Shown here: piece after piece, positions 6,805-14,802 of the stretch | Numbering within the stretch: position 1 is the stretch's first letter | Layout of the letters: every line of letters begins with the position of its first letter | Assembly (NCBI GenBank): GCA_003242315.1 | Contig: QGUY01000023.1 | Location: 1 to 22,897 of the forward strand | DNA length: 22,897 bases | Source of the DNA: Bacteroidota bacterium | GTDB taxonomy: Bacteria > Bacteroidota > Bacteroidia > Cytophagales > Cyclobacteriaceae | Direction: 5' to 3' | Notes under the pieces: model-generated | Databases searched by the model: none | What the model was told of the DNA's origin: nothing | The model's input: only the letters and a program-made list of their open reading frames with translations | Made by a program: the position numbers and the translations under genes

Positions 6805-7590
6805 ATGGAACTGGTACGCTATTCTCTCGACCGCAATGTGTGTACGATTACGATGAATCGTCCGGAAAAGCGAAACGCACTGAATCCGGAACTGATTGCA
6901 GCGTTGCGCGAAGCGTTCACACGCGCGGAATTGGATCCTGAAGCCAGGATTATCGTCCTGGCTGCTGAGGGAGAGGCGTTTTGCGCAGGTGCCGACCTGG
7001 CATACCTGCAACAGATGCAGCAGTTTTCCTATGATGAAAATCTCAACGACTCAACGCAGCTCAAGGATCTCCTCTGGCAGATCTACTCGCATCCGAAGGT
7101 TGTGATCGCCAAGGTGCAGGGACCCGCCATTGCCGGAGGATGTGGTCTTGTCACCGTTTGTGATTTCTCGTTCGCGATAGCAAAGGCAACGTTTGGATAC
7201 ACCGAAGTTAAGATTGGATTTGTGCCGGCGATCGTCATGGCGTTTCTCATCCGAAAAATTGGTGAAGGAAAGGCACGCCAGCTTCTTCTTACCGGTACGG
7301 TGATAGATGCCAGGGAAGCGTATCGAATGGGAATCATCAATTGCGTCAGTGAAAAAAGTATGCTGAGCAAGGATGTGGAAAGCTTTGCTACATCACTGAT
7401 ACAAGCCAATTCGTTTGAGGCAATGAAGACTACAAAGCAGTTGCTGGCGCAAATGCAATCGCTCTCGCTGGAAGCATCCCTCGACCTTGCCGCAGCCACA
7501 AACGCCCGGGCGCGCGAGACTGACGATTGCAAACGTGGCATTGCTGCATTTCTCAACAGGGAAAGAATCAACTGGACTAAGGAACGTTAG
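6805..7590 (+). CDS. Enoyl-CoA hydratase/isomerase family protein, methylglutaconyl-CoA hydratase-like
   Basis: A 261-residue crotonase-fold enzyme, the usual length. Visible motifs are 'MNRPEKRNALNPEL' (17-30), oxyanion-hole segment 'GEAFCAGADLAYL' (56-68) and 'QGPAIAGGCGLVTVCDF' (105-121). Of the two catalytic glutamates of classical hydratases, the second is present (E134 in GYTEVKIGF) but the first is Gly114 in 'GGCGL'. From memory, bacterial methylglutaconyl-CoA hydratases of leucine breakdown often have Gly there, which suggests that subgroup. The ATG lies 2 bp after the comEC stop, so translation may be coupled. No other fatty-acid or leucine pathway genes are in the window. Confidence 0.85.
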   Translation: MELVRYSLDRNVCTITMNRPEKRNALNPELIAALREAFTRAELDPEARIIVLAAEGEAFCAGADLAYLQQMQQFSYDENLNDSTQLKDLLWQIYSHPKVVIAKVQGPAIAGGCGLVTVCDFSFAIAKATFGYTEVKIGFVPAIVMAFLIRKIGEGKARQLLLTGTVIDAREAYRMGIINCVSEKSMLSKDVESFATSLIQANSFEAMKTTKQLLAQMQSLSLEASLDLAAATNARARETDDCKRGIAAFLNRERINWTKER

Positions 7591-7611
7591 AATTCCGTGC
7601 AGCCTGAAGCG

Positions 7612-9531
7612 ATGTCTCATCCTCCGGATACTCCGCTGTCAGTATTGCAGCGTTACTGGAAATACGACCGTTTCCGGCCGTTGCAGGAAGAGATTATCAA
7701 TTCTGTGCTTGAGGGACGTGACACCCTCGCCCTGCTTCCTACCGGTGGTGGAAAATCCATATGCTTTCAGGTCCCTGCTCTCATACAGGAAGGTCTGTGT
7801 ATTGTCGTTACACCCCTGATCGCGCTGATGAACGACCAGGTGAATCAACTGAAGAAACGTGGCATACAGGCAGTGGCGGTACACTCCGCCATGAGCCATG
7901 ATGAGATTGACCTTTACCTCAGCAACTGCATGTACGGGTCGGTAAAGTTTCTTTACCTGTCGCCCGAGCGCCTTCAAACCGCGATGTTTCAATCGCGCGT
8001 CACCCGTATGAATGTTTCGCTCATTGTAGTTGATGAAGCGCATTGCATTTCCCAGTGGGGGCATGATTTTCGTCCGCCCTACTTGAAGATTGCTGACCTC
8101 CGCGCACTGGTGCCTGCGGCACCTGTAATAGCACTGACGGCAACGGCCACGCAAAGCGTTTGCGAAGACATCATACGTTACCTGGCGTTTCGCGAAGGGT
8201 ATTCGGTGTTCCGAAAAACATTCGCGCGTGACAACCTTTCTATTGTTGTTCGCAAGTCGGACGACAAGGTGCGCAAACTTATTGAGGCATTGCAAAGGGT
8301 TAACGGACCCGCGATAGTATATGTGCGTTCGAGGAGAGCGACTAAAGAACTTGCTACGCTGCTTAACGGTAAGGGCATCACTGCCACATGGTATCACGCG
8401 GGAATGAATTATACTGAACGAACCCGGGCGCAGGAAGCATGGACTGCAGGAAAAGTACGGATAATTGTCGCGACGAATGCTTTTGGAATGGGAATCGACA
8501 AGGCGGATGTCCGTATTGTAATTCACTATGATTTGCCGGAAGACCTGGAATCATATTACCAGGAGGCTGGGAGGGCAGGCCGCGACGGGCACCGATCGTA
8601 TGCAGCGGTCATATACCAGGATGCGGACCTTATTGAACTTCAGGTGAAAGTCGAGCGTTCACATCCTTCTCTCGAGTATCTCAAAACGGTGTACCAGGGA
8701 CTTGCGAACTACTATCAGATTGCTTATGGCAGTGCAGAAGGAGAGAGCTTTGATTTTGATATTCACCAGTTTTCGTCGCGATTCGGGCTTGCGCCCCAGG
8801 AAGTTTTCAATGCTTTGCGGACGCTGGAGGGAGAGGGATTGGTTGCCTTCAGCGAAAGCTTTTATTCGCCGTCACAACTGCATATCCCCATCGAAGCTGT
8901 AAAGGTATATGAATTTCAGGTGGCCAACCCCGCGTTCGATCCGTTGATTAAGACCATTTTGCGGATGTACGGTGGTGAACTTTATTCTTCCTACGTGAGC
9001 ATCTCTGAACCGCTTATCGCCCGCACTATGAAGATGACGGCCCGGGAGGTATCCGCGGCATTGCAGCGGCTCGACGAACTGAAAGTTATGAGTTACCATC
9101 CGGCTAAGGATCAGCCCCAGGTTACATTTCTTCTTCCGCGTCAGGATGCGGAACGGTTGCCGGTCGATCGACAACGCCTTGAACATCGACGCCAGCTTGC
9201 GCTTTCAAAAGTTCAGGCGATACGATCTTTCATAACCTCTTCCACCGTGTGCCGGATGGTGTACATCCAGGATTATTTCGGTGAGGAAAACGCTGCCGAC
9301 TGCGGCAAGTGCGACGTATGCGTGGCCCGGCGAAAGAAGAACAACATCCGTCAGATGGAAGAGCTGCGGGAGGAAATACTTCGCGTCCTGAGCACACATC
9401 TACTGGGCGTGGAGGAACTCGAAGACTACATCGCCCCCGAGGATCATGAGTTGTTTATTGACGTGGTTAGGGAGATGGTAGATGACGGGGAGTTGAAGTA
9501 TGACGAGACATGGCGACTGCGAAGAGTGTGA
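7612..9531 (+). CDS. recQ: RecQ family ATP-dependent DNA helicase
   Basis: A 639-residue SF2 helicase. Walker A is LPTGGGKS (42-49), the DEAH box 141-144, then 'CISQWGHDFRPPYLKIADLR' (RecQ aromatic loop) and motif VI 'YYQEAGRAGRDG'. A zinc cluster follows late, at Cys547, 564, 567 and 570, with a winged-helix-like segment ('IHQFSSRFGLAPQEVFNALRTLEGEGLV') before it. No HRDC domain is recognised in the last 69 residues. In E. coli RecQ the zinc domain directly follows the helicase core, so the order differs. Role: 3'-5' unwinding in recombinational repair. The ATG at 7612 is preferred over an in-frame GTG at 7597. Last gene of the comEC-led run; convergent with recN. Confidence 0.93.
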   Translation: MSHPPDTPLSVLQRYWKYDRFRPLQEEIINSVLEGRDTLALLPTGGGKSICFQVPALIQEGLCIVVTPLIALMNDQVNQLKKRGIQAVAVHSAMSHDEIDLYLSNCMYGSVKFLYLSPERLQTAMFQSRVTRMNVSLIVVDEAHCISQWGHDFRPPYLKIADLRALVPAAPVIALTATATQSVCEDIIRYLAFREGYSVFRKTFARDNLSIVVRKSDDKVRKLIEALQRVNGPAIVYVRSRRATKELATLLNGKGITATWYHAGMNYTERTRAQEAWTAGKVRIIVATNAFGMGIDKADVRIVIHYDLPEDLESYYQEAGRAGRDGHRSYAAVIYQDADLIELQVKVERSHPSLEYLKTVYQGLANYYQIAYGSAEGESFDFDIHQFSSRFGLAPQEVFNALRTLEGEGLVAFSESFYSPSQLHIPIEAVKVYEFQVANPAFDPLIKTILRMYGGELYSSYVSISEPLIARTMKMTAREVSAALQRLDELKVMSYHPAKDQPQVTFLLPRQDAERLPVDRQRLEHRRQLALSKVQAIRSFITSSTVCRMVYIQDYFGEENAADCGKCDVCVARRKKNNIRQMEELREEILRVLSTHLLGVEELEDYIAPEDHELFIDVVREMVDDGELKYDETWRLRRV

Positions 9532-9543
9532 GTGTGAGGTAAA

Positions 9544-9560
9544 GACGCGACTCGCGCGTC
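9544..9560. terminator. Stem-loop at the recQ/recN convergence
   Basis: GACGCG (9544-9549) and CGCGTC (9555-9560) form a perfect 6-bp GC-rich stem with loop ACTCG, in the 62-bp gap between convergent stop codons. No T-tract follows on either side, so it may act as a factor-dependent bidirectional stop or be a remnant of a mobile palindrome. Confidence 0.4.
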
Positions 9561-9583
9561 CCGAATGGTGGTAACACTGCCCC

Positions 9584-9604
9584 TGCCTATTGCCTACTGC
9601 CTGC
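9584..9604 (-). repeat. Three heptamer tandem units overlapping the recN stop codon
   Basis: The units TGCCTAT, TGCCTAC and TGCCTGC are adjacent. On the recN strand they read GCAGGCA, GTAGGCA, ATAGGCA, and they supply the last codons and the TAG stop (9594-9596) of recN. Short heptamer runs like this expand and contract by slippage. Confidence 0.6.
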
Positions 9605-11249
9605 TGAAAAGCTCCCGCGCTCCCGCAATTGCCGTCTCTGACGGTTTCTCTCCGCCAATCATGGCAGCAATTTCGAGGATCCGTTCGTCTTCGTTCAGCA
9701 GGCGTATTTTGCTTGAGGCTTTCTTGGATGCGTTGTCCTTGTAAACGTGGTAGTGTACGTTTCCGCGTGCGGCGATTTGAGGGAGGTGTGTGATGGTGAT
9801 CAGCTGATGTTGTCGCGCCATGCGTTTCATCATCGCGCCAAGCTTTATCGCGATTTCCCCAGACACGCCACTGTCGATTTCATCCAGTATGAGTGTCGGT
9901 ATTGCCGACCGCTCTGCGAGCACGTATTTGATGCACAGCATGAGACGTGAAAACTCTCCGCCGGACGCTACTTGTGCAAGGGGACGTGGCGGTATACCCT
10001 TGTTCGCGCTGAACAGCAGTTCGACGTGATCGCTGCCGGATGCGTCCGGTTCTTTTTCGCGGTGGGCAATCTCCAAACGGGCTGCGGGAATACCGAGGTC
10101 TGCGAGTAGCGTTGTGAGTTCCTTTGCAAGCGGGGTGAACACTTTTTTGCGGGTTGTCGACAACTCCGAAGCGCGTGCATGAAGCGTTTGAGTTGCCTTA
10201 TCCAGTGTACTTTTTGCTTCGGCGAGTTCGGCATCCAGATTCGTCGCCTGGTCGGCCTGTTGCTGTAGTTTTTCCTGAAGGTCGATCAGTTCGGCCACAG
10301 TCTGAACCCCGTGTTTTTTCTGGAGGCGATAGATCAGGTCGAGGCGTTCCCGCACGAATACTGCACGTTCGGGATCGAAATCGACCTGCTCACCGATGCG
10401 CTCGATCTCCGTTGAGATGTCATCAAGTTCTATCCGCAGGCTGTCGACACGCTCCAGGAGTGAAGCGTACGCTTCACTGTATGATGAAATACTGTGGAGC
10501 AGGTTGCGTACCGCGGTGACAGATGTCGATACAGAGTATTCCGACTCCGATAGGATGCTTGTAGCCTGCGCCACCTTCTCGCGTATTTCCGCTGCGTGGT
10601 CCATTACCTGTGACTCGGCTTCCAGGGTGGACTGTTCGTCTTCTTGAAGATTTGCCTTTACCAGTTCGTCGAGTTGAAAGCGAATGTAGTCTTCCTCTTT
10701 GCGTATCGTTGCCGCCCGTTCTGATAACTCCTCGTAACGTCTTTTTGCGTCGACGTACGCTTTCCAGCTTGCGGTGTATGAATTGCGAATTTTTTCATTG
10801 CCGGCGAAAGTGTCGATGAGATTCAGCTGAAAGGTGAGCTGACCGGAGAGGTAATTTTCGTTTTGTGAGTGAATGTCGAGCAGGAGGCTACCGATGTGAC
10901 GCATAACGTCGAGCGTCACCGGTGTATCGTTGATGAAGGCACGGGATTTTCCGGCGGGGCTTATTTCCCTTCGGATCACCGTGAGGTCATCATAATCGAG
11001 TTCATACTGATCGAATATTTCGCGTATGTGGTAAGGGGCGACATCGAAGACGCCTTCGGTAATGCACTTCTCGTTAGGATCCCAAAGTACCTTTGTGTCC
11101 GCCCGGTTTCCGGTGAGCAGTCCGATAGCTCCCAGCATGATGGATTTTCCCGCGCCGGTCTCTCCGGTGATGACGTTGAGTCCCTCACCGGGCTCCAGCT
11201 CAAGGGAGCGAATCAACGCATAGTTCTTTATGGTAAGGCGCTTGAGCAT
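9594..11249 (-). CDS. recN: DNA repair protein RecN
   Basis: A 551-residue SMC-like ATPase of normal family length. Order: Walker A GETGAGKS (29-36), 'HSQNENYLSG' (Q-loop region typical of RecN), a long coiled-coil centre rich in E/A/Q/L (about 150-370), then signature 'QVASGGEFSRLMLCIKYVLA' and Walker B 'LILDEIDSGVSGEIA' followed by 'ITHLPQIAA'. RecN bridges DNA ends and promotes recombinational repair of double-strand breaks in the cytoplasm. The ATG overlaps the stop of the upstream small Sm-like gene by one base (TGATG), so the two are probably translationally coupled. The extreme C-terminus is encoded in a heptamer repeat. Confidence 0.95.
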   Translation of the reverse strand: MLKRLTIKNYALIRSLELEPGEGLNVITGETGAGKSIMLGAIGLLTGNRADTKVLWDPNEKCITEGVFDVAPYHIREIFDQYELDYDDLTVIRREISPAGKSRAFINDTPVTLDVMRHIGSLLLDIHSQNENYLSGQLTFQLNLIDTFAGNEKIRNSYTASWKAYVDAKRRYEELSERAATIRKEEDYIRFQLDELVKANLQEDEQSTLEAESQVMDHAAEIREKVAQATSILSESEYSVSTSVTAVRNLLHSISSYSEAYASLLERVDSLRIELDDISTEIERIGEQVDFDPERAVFVRERLDLIYRLQKKHGVQTVAELIDLQEKLQQQADQATNLDAELAEAKSTLDKATQTLHARASELSTTRKKVFTPLAKELTTLLADLGIPAARLEIAHREKEPDASGSDHVELLFSANKGIPPRPLAQVASGGEFSRLMLCIKYVLAERSAIPTLILDEIDSGVSGEIAIKLGAMMKRMARQHQLITITHLPQIAARGNVHYHVYKDNASKKASSKIRLLNEDERILEIAAMIGGEKPSETAIAGARELFSRQ

Positions 11250-11473
11250 CAGGGATCGACATCGGTATAAGCCTCGACGATAGTGTCGAACGCAACCCTC
11301 ATTTTCTTCTTTCTCATATTCGAAACGACAACGTGATCGTCACGAACTTCATCCAAAATCCCGAACACGACCGTGTTGTTGCGTAGCACCAGGTTTACGC
11401 TTCGCCTCGTTAGGTTGGGCAGCCGTTTTCTTACCTCGTCGGCGCCCGAAATCCTGATTTGCTTCTTGCTCAC
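11249..11473 (-). CDS. Small Sm/Hfq-like candidate RNA-binding protein, 74 residues
   Basis: I do not recognise a named family. The start is GTG (MSKKQIRISG). Residues 1-24 are basic with a probable helix. Residues 25-70 then read as strand-turn-strand segments: VNLVLRNNTVVFGILDEV (26-43), DHVVVSNM (46-53), RVAFDTIVEAYTD (59-71). This can be laid on the Sm1/Sm2 pattern of Hfq, where a strand followed by NG, then 'xGxI', an acidic turn and 'VxL' leads to 'VxxxxIxxV'. The Hfq 'YKH' position reads 'AFD' here. Function is inferred only. A perfect TAnnTTTG element lies just upstream, and the stop overlaps the recN ATG. A different small beta-barrel fold is possible. Confidence 0.7.
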   Translation of the reverse strand: MSKKQIRISGADEVRKRLPNLTRRSVNLVLRNNTVVFGILDEVRDDHVVVSNMRKKKMRVAFDTIVEAYTDVDP

Positions 11474-11489
11474 GTCGACGGGTACAGGT

Positions 11490-11497
11490 CAAAAATA
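11490..11497 (-). promoter_or_regulatory. Candidate -7 element for the Sm-like gene and recN
   Basis: On the minus strand the bases read TATTTTTG, an exact TAnnTTTG, with 16 nt to the GTG start. It lies in the 49-bp gap after porD. No convincing TTG at -33 is seen, so it may be a secondary or weak promoter inside the operon. Confidence 0.45.
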
Positions 11498-11522
11498 GGA
11501 GTAAACCAGACTATTTGAAAGG

Positions 11523-12440
11523 TTAGTTCTGGAGGATTTTAGCGTACAGCGCATTGTTGGTAGGATCGATAGTGGTGATTATATCATAGGCTTGCCGCCG
11601 GATTTGGATGTTGCCATCGGAGAAAATATTAGCCACTTCCTTCGACTTGGCATCGAGGAAGCTGACGATGAGAATCGCATTGGGATTGATCTCCCGTATC
11701 TCCAGAATTTTGCGCAACCCCTCCAGTATGATCTGCCTGCTGTTGTCCGCGTCTTTGGTAAATGTGTCAAGACCAAGACGATGATAAGAATACATCGCTT
11801 TGCGAAGTTCGACCATCTGTGGGTTCATAATGTTTTCGATCAACCAATACCGGTTTCGGTTGCTACCCAACTGCTGCCATCCCGGCCGAAGCGACTGCTG
11901 CGCATTGTTGACCACCATCAGGGCCCGTTGAAAGTACGGGGTGCCGCCCAGCTCACTGAACGTGTCATAATCAAACCCCAATATGATGTAGGCATAGAAG
12001 GCCAGCATCGATGTGAGATTGCTGGTGAAGGCGTTGTCGTTATACTCAAGGGGGAGCGATTCAATGTACTCGAATTCCCATTCGCGGTCGGCGAAATTGA
12101 ACACCAGTGACGAATAGTTGGTGTTGAACACAGGTCGTGCGGATTGGATCTGAACGGAAGCGCTGAAGTTGCCTATCGCCGGCATTTTGGTGATGGTAAT
12201 CAGCAGGCTGCAGTCGATCTTCTCATGATTTCTGAAAGCGTCGTTCGTCCACTTCCTGCCATTCATGAATTGTTCAATCGACACCTTCATATCGTCGAAG
12301 ATGCCCCGGTCGGATGTGGGAATCTGCGACGCGTTGATGTTTACGATGCAGTTCAGTTCCTGCGCTGATGCAATACCTGGTGATATTGCCAACACGAGCA
12401 ACAAGGCCAGCTTAATCGATGATCTTCTCAACAATCGCAT
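11523..12440 (-). CDS. porD: Type IX secretion system protein PorD (DUF4835 family)
   Basis: About 305 residues from the ATG at 12440. An in-frame TTG at 12458 would add six residues but is less likely. The N-terminus is a signal peptide, MRLLRRSSIKLALLLVLAIS, with probable cleavage after ASA (residue 26), so the protein is exported to the periplasm. Family features include 'ELNCIVNINASQI' at the mature N-terminus, 'YYSLxFNFADREWEFEY'-type segment, 'SNLTSMLAFYAYIILGFDYDTFS' and 'NRYWLIENIMNP'. PorD is annotated as an accessory part of T9SS; its exact function is unclear. The start lies inside the 3' end of coaBC (29-bp overlap), which fits translational coupling and the conserved coaBC-porD-recN order of Bacteroidota. 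Confidence 0.88.
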   Translation of the reverse strand: MRLLRRSSIKLALLLVLAISPGIASAQELNCIVNINASQIPTSDRGIFDDMKVSIEQFMNGRKWTNDAFRNHEKIDCSLLITITKMPAIGNFSASVQIQSARPVFNTNYSSLVFNFADREWEFEYIESLPLEYNDNAFTSNLTSMLAFYAYIILGFDYDTFSELGGTPYFQRALMVVNNAQQSLRPGWQQLGSNRNRYWLIENIMNPQMVELRKAMYSYHRLGLDTFTKDADNSRQIILEGLRKILEIREINPNAILIVSFLDAKSKEVANIFSDGNIQIRRQAYDIITTIDPTNNALYAKILQN

Positions 12441-13620
12441 TGACGATATCCTCCGCAACTTCCTTTTTGCTTTTTAGTCCAAAGCTTGTAGCGTTTTGTT
12501 CGCGGTCAATAATGGTGACCTTGTTGGTATCATGACCGAACGCAGCGCCTTCGTCGCGCAGCGAATTCAATACGATCATGTCCAGGTTCTTGCTCGCCAG
12601 CTTGCTGATGGCGTTATCCTTTTCATTTTCCGTTTCCAGGGCAAACCCTACTACAAACTGGCCATTCTTTTTCATTCCACCCAGCGCGGCGGCGATATCT
12701 TTCGTGGGGACCAACGCCAATGATGTCTCGTCTCCTGATTTCTTGATCTTCTGTTCGTGTTGTACCGCAGGGCGATAGTCGGCTACGGCCGCTGCCAGTA
12801 CGGCAATGTCTGTTTCGGGAAAGGCCGACACACAGGCGTCGTACATTTCCTGGGCAGAGACTACTTGTGTAACGTTGATATGCGGGTGACTGGTATGCAG
12901 GCTGGTTGGTCCGGTGACCAGGTTTACCGTTGCGCCAAGCTGCGCGAGCCGTTCCGCAATGGCAAACCCCATCTTGCCTGAGGAACGATTTCCGATATAT
13001 CGAACCGGGTCGATGGCCTCCTGTGTGGGCCCTGCCGTAACCAGCGCGCGTTTCCCGCGAAGTTTTTCTGCTGAAGACAGGGCATCTTCCAGGTAACGCA
13101 CAATCTCTTCGGGTTCCGCCATGCGACCGTCGCCGGTAAGTCCGCTGGCCAACTCGCCGTAACCCGTATCAATGAGGTGGTTGCCAAAGGAACGCAACCT
13201 ATCCAGGTTGCTGCGCGTGGAGGGATGAGCCAGCATGTCGAGATCCATGGCCGGCGCCAGGAAGACCGGACAGCGTGCTGACAAGTACACCGCCGTAAGG
13301 AGGTTGTCGCATATGCCATGCGCAAACTTGGCGAGGGTATTGGCGCTGCACGGGGCCACCACGAGCGCGTCAGCCCACAGGCCAAGTTCAACGTGATTGT
13401 TCCATCCGCCGTCTTCGGACTTAATGAATTCGTGGAGGATGGGATGTTTTGATAGCGTGGAAAAAGTGAGCGGCCCGACGAAGTCGATAGCAGACCGGGT
13501 CATTACAACGCGAACGGAACAGCCTGCCTTAACGAGCAGCCGGGTGAGCACGGCGGCCTTGTATGCGGCGATACTTCCGCACACGCCCAGAACGATCTTT
13601 CTGCCATTTAGAACGCTCAT
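12412..13620 (-). CDS. coaBC: Bifunctional phosphopantothenoylcysteine decarboxylase / phosphopantothenate-cysteine ligase
   Basis: A 402-residue fusion of CoaC (flavoprotein decarboxylase, about 1-185) and CoaB (ligase, about 188-402), the normal length. It makes 4'-phosphopantetheine from phosphopantothenate and cysteine in CoA synthesis. Seen: 'VLGVCGSIAAYKA' (FMN site), His76 in 'NNHVELGLWAD', 'APAMDLDML' (122-130), 'GELASGLTGDGRMAEP' (155-170), and in CoaB 'TAGPTQEAIDPVRYIGNRSS' and 'AVADYRP'. By alignment to the E. coli residues H75, N125 and C158, the protein has His76, Asp126 and Ser159, so two of three canonical decarboxylase residues differ. The frame is intact and I recall the same residues in other Bacteroidota. 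It lies 20 bp after rpoZ. Confidence 0.95.
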   Translation of the reverse strand: MSVLNGRKIVLGVCGSIAAYKAAVLTRLLVKAGCSVRVVMTRSAIDFVGPLTFSTLSKHPILHEFIKSEDGGWNNHVELGLWADALVVAPCSANTLAKFAHGICDNLLTAVYLSARCPVFLAPAMDLDMLAHPSTRSNLDRLRSFGNHLIDTGYGELASGLTGDGRMAEPEEIVRYLEDALSSAEKLRGKRALVTAGPTQEAIDPVRYIGNRSSGKMGFAIAERLAQLGATVNLVTGPTSLHTSHPHINVTQVVSAQEMYDACVSAFPETDIAVLAAAVADYRPAVQHEQKIKKSGDETSLALVPTKDIAAALGGMKKNGQFVVGFALETENEKDNAISKLASKNLDMIVLNSLRDEGAAFGHDTNKVTIIDREQNATSFGLKSKKEVAEDIVNAIVEKIID

Positions 13621-13640
13621 GCTCCCAGGCGGGTGAGCCT

Positions 13641-13964
13641 TCAGTTTTCAGGAACTTCGTCCAATTCGCTGCGATAGCGATAGTTCAGCTTACCTTCCAG
13701 GAACTCTTCCGTTGCCGTGCTGGTAGGCTTGGGCATGCGTTCGTAGAACTTCGATATCTCAATCTGCTCGCGGTTTTCGAAAACCTCTTCCAGGTTATCG
13801 ACTGTCGTAGCGAATTCCGCCAGCTTGTTGTTGAGTTCTTCCTTAAGGTTTACAGCGATTTGCTTCGCGCGCTTCGATATGATTACGACAGTCTCATATA
13901 TGTTCCCTGTAGGGGCCGCAAGCTTGTCGACGTCTCTGGTTACGATTGACGATTGGATAGCCAT
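13641..13964 (-). CDS. rpoZ: DNA-directed RNA polymerase omega subunit, Bacteroidota type
   Basis: A 107-residue cytoplasmic protein. The N-terminal half has 'NIYETVVIISKRAKQIAVNL', matching the omega 'N.yelv.va.rRArql' core. The C-terminal half has 'EISKFYERMPKPTSTATEEF', characteristic of the Bacteroidota omega family. It binds the beta' subunit and aids polymerase assembly. It lies between bamD (15 bp gap) and coaBC (20 bp gap), the usual place in this phylum, and is surely in the same transcript. Confidence 0.93.
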   Translation of the reverse strand: MAIQSSIVTRDVDKLAAPTGNIYETVVIISKRAKQIAVNLKEELNNKLAEFATTVDNLEEVFENREQIEISKFYERMPKPTSTATEEFLEGKLNYRYRSELDEVPEN

Positions 13965-13979
13965 ACGCTTTCTTGATTA

Positions 13980-14795
13980 TTAAGAATTTTTTTGACTTTT
14001 GAATTTACTCAGTTTCTGCAAGCTGTCAGTGTACATTTTCTCCGCTTCGCGGAGATAAACGCTGTTCGGGTACTTGTCTACGAGTTGCTTATACAACTCG
14101 ACTACTTCGCTGTACCGCTCTTCCTGACGGCTGTAAATGCTTTGCTCTGCGAGCTCATACTGCGATGCCACAATCAAATAGTCCGCCTCCTCAAGGTATT
14201 TTGAGTCGGGGAAATTAAGCTTGAAGTTGCCTAACGCTACGATCGCGGCTTTGTAGTTCCGCATCTTGTAGTATTGGCGGGCGTTTTCGAATCCCTTGCG
14301 TTCAAGCTTTTGTTGCATGTCCTCAATCGCCTTGATCGCCTGGTCGAGGAACTTGCTGTTGGGATACCGATTCAGGAACTCCTGCATCGCGGCCATCGCC
14401 TGAACACTGCTGTTTTGGTCCAGATTGTACGACGGGGAGTGGACATACAAGGAGTAGGCGCTCATGAAGCGAGCCTCTTCCACCATCGGGCTGCGGCCAT
14501 AGGTTTCATAGAAGGTCTTGAATTGCTCTGACGCCAGCAGGTACAGTTTCTCATAATACTGGCAGTAGGCCAGGTGAAACTGCACTTTTTCGCCCTCCGG
14601 CAGGCCCCTCACAATAGGAAGGATTTGCTCGAACAGGGTAGCCGCCTTGTAATAGTCCTTCTTGGCATAATAGTTCATGGCGCCCTCATACTTGACCCGC
14701 CAGTCCGGGTTTTTTTCGATCTTCCGGAACTGCCCACAGCCGGCTGCGAGGGACAGAGCCACAACTACCAGTGAAAAACCAAAAATTTTCCGCAT
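13980..14795 (-). CDS. bamD: Outer-membrane assembly lipoprotein BamD
   Basis: A 271-residue lipoprotein: signal peptide MRKIFGFSLVVVALSLAAGC with the lipobox LAAGC, acylated Cys20. The mature part is a chain of TPR-like helices ('AMNYYAKKDYYKAATLFEQI', 'CQYYEKLYLLASEQFKTFYE', 'ARQYYKMRNYKAAIVALGNF'), as in BamD/YfiO. It works with BamA at the inner face of the outer membrane to insert beta-barrel proteins. It is the first gene of the run that includes rpoZ, coaBC, porD, the Sm-like gene and recN. The ATG at 14795 opens directly at the signal peptide. A TAnnTTTG element sits 7 nt upstream. Confidence 0.93.
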   Translation of the reverse strand: MRKIFGFSLVVVALSLAAGCGQFRKIEKNPDWRVKYEGAMNYYAKKDYYKAATLFEQILPIVRGLPEGEKVQFHLAYCQYYEKLYLLASEQFKTFYETYGRSPMVEEARFMSAYSLYVHSPSYNLDQNSSVQAMAAMQEFLNRYPNSKFLDQAIKAIEDMQQKLERKGFENARQYYKMRNYKAAIVALGNFKLNFPDSKYLEEADYLIVASQYELAEQSIYSRQEERYSEVVELYKQLVDKYPNSVYLREAEKMYTDSLQKLSKFKSQKNS

Positions 14796-14802
14796 AAGCC
14801 CG

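Noticed and set aside
7639..8526. Antisense 295-residue open frame inside recQ
   Set aside because: It is the complement of a conserved helicase domain, rich in Cys/His/Arg without domains, as expected of a shadow frame.
12412..13620. coaBC as a pseudogene because of the changed active-site residues
   Set aside because: The frame and length are normal, the ligase half is intact, it lies in a conserved operon, and the same changes are recalled from relatives.
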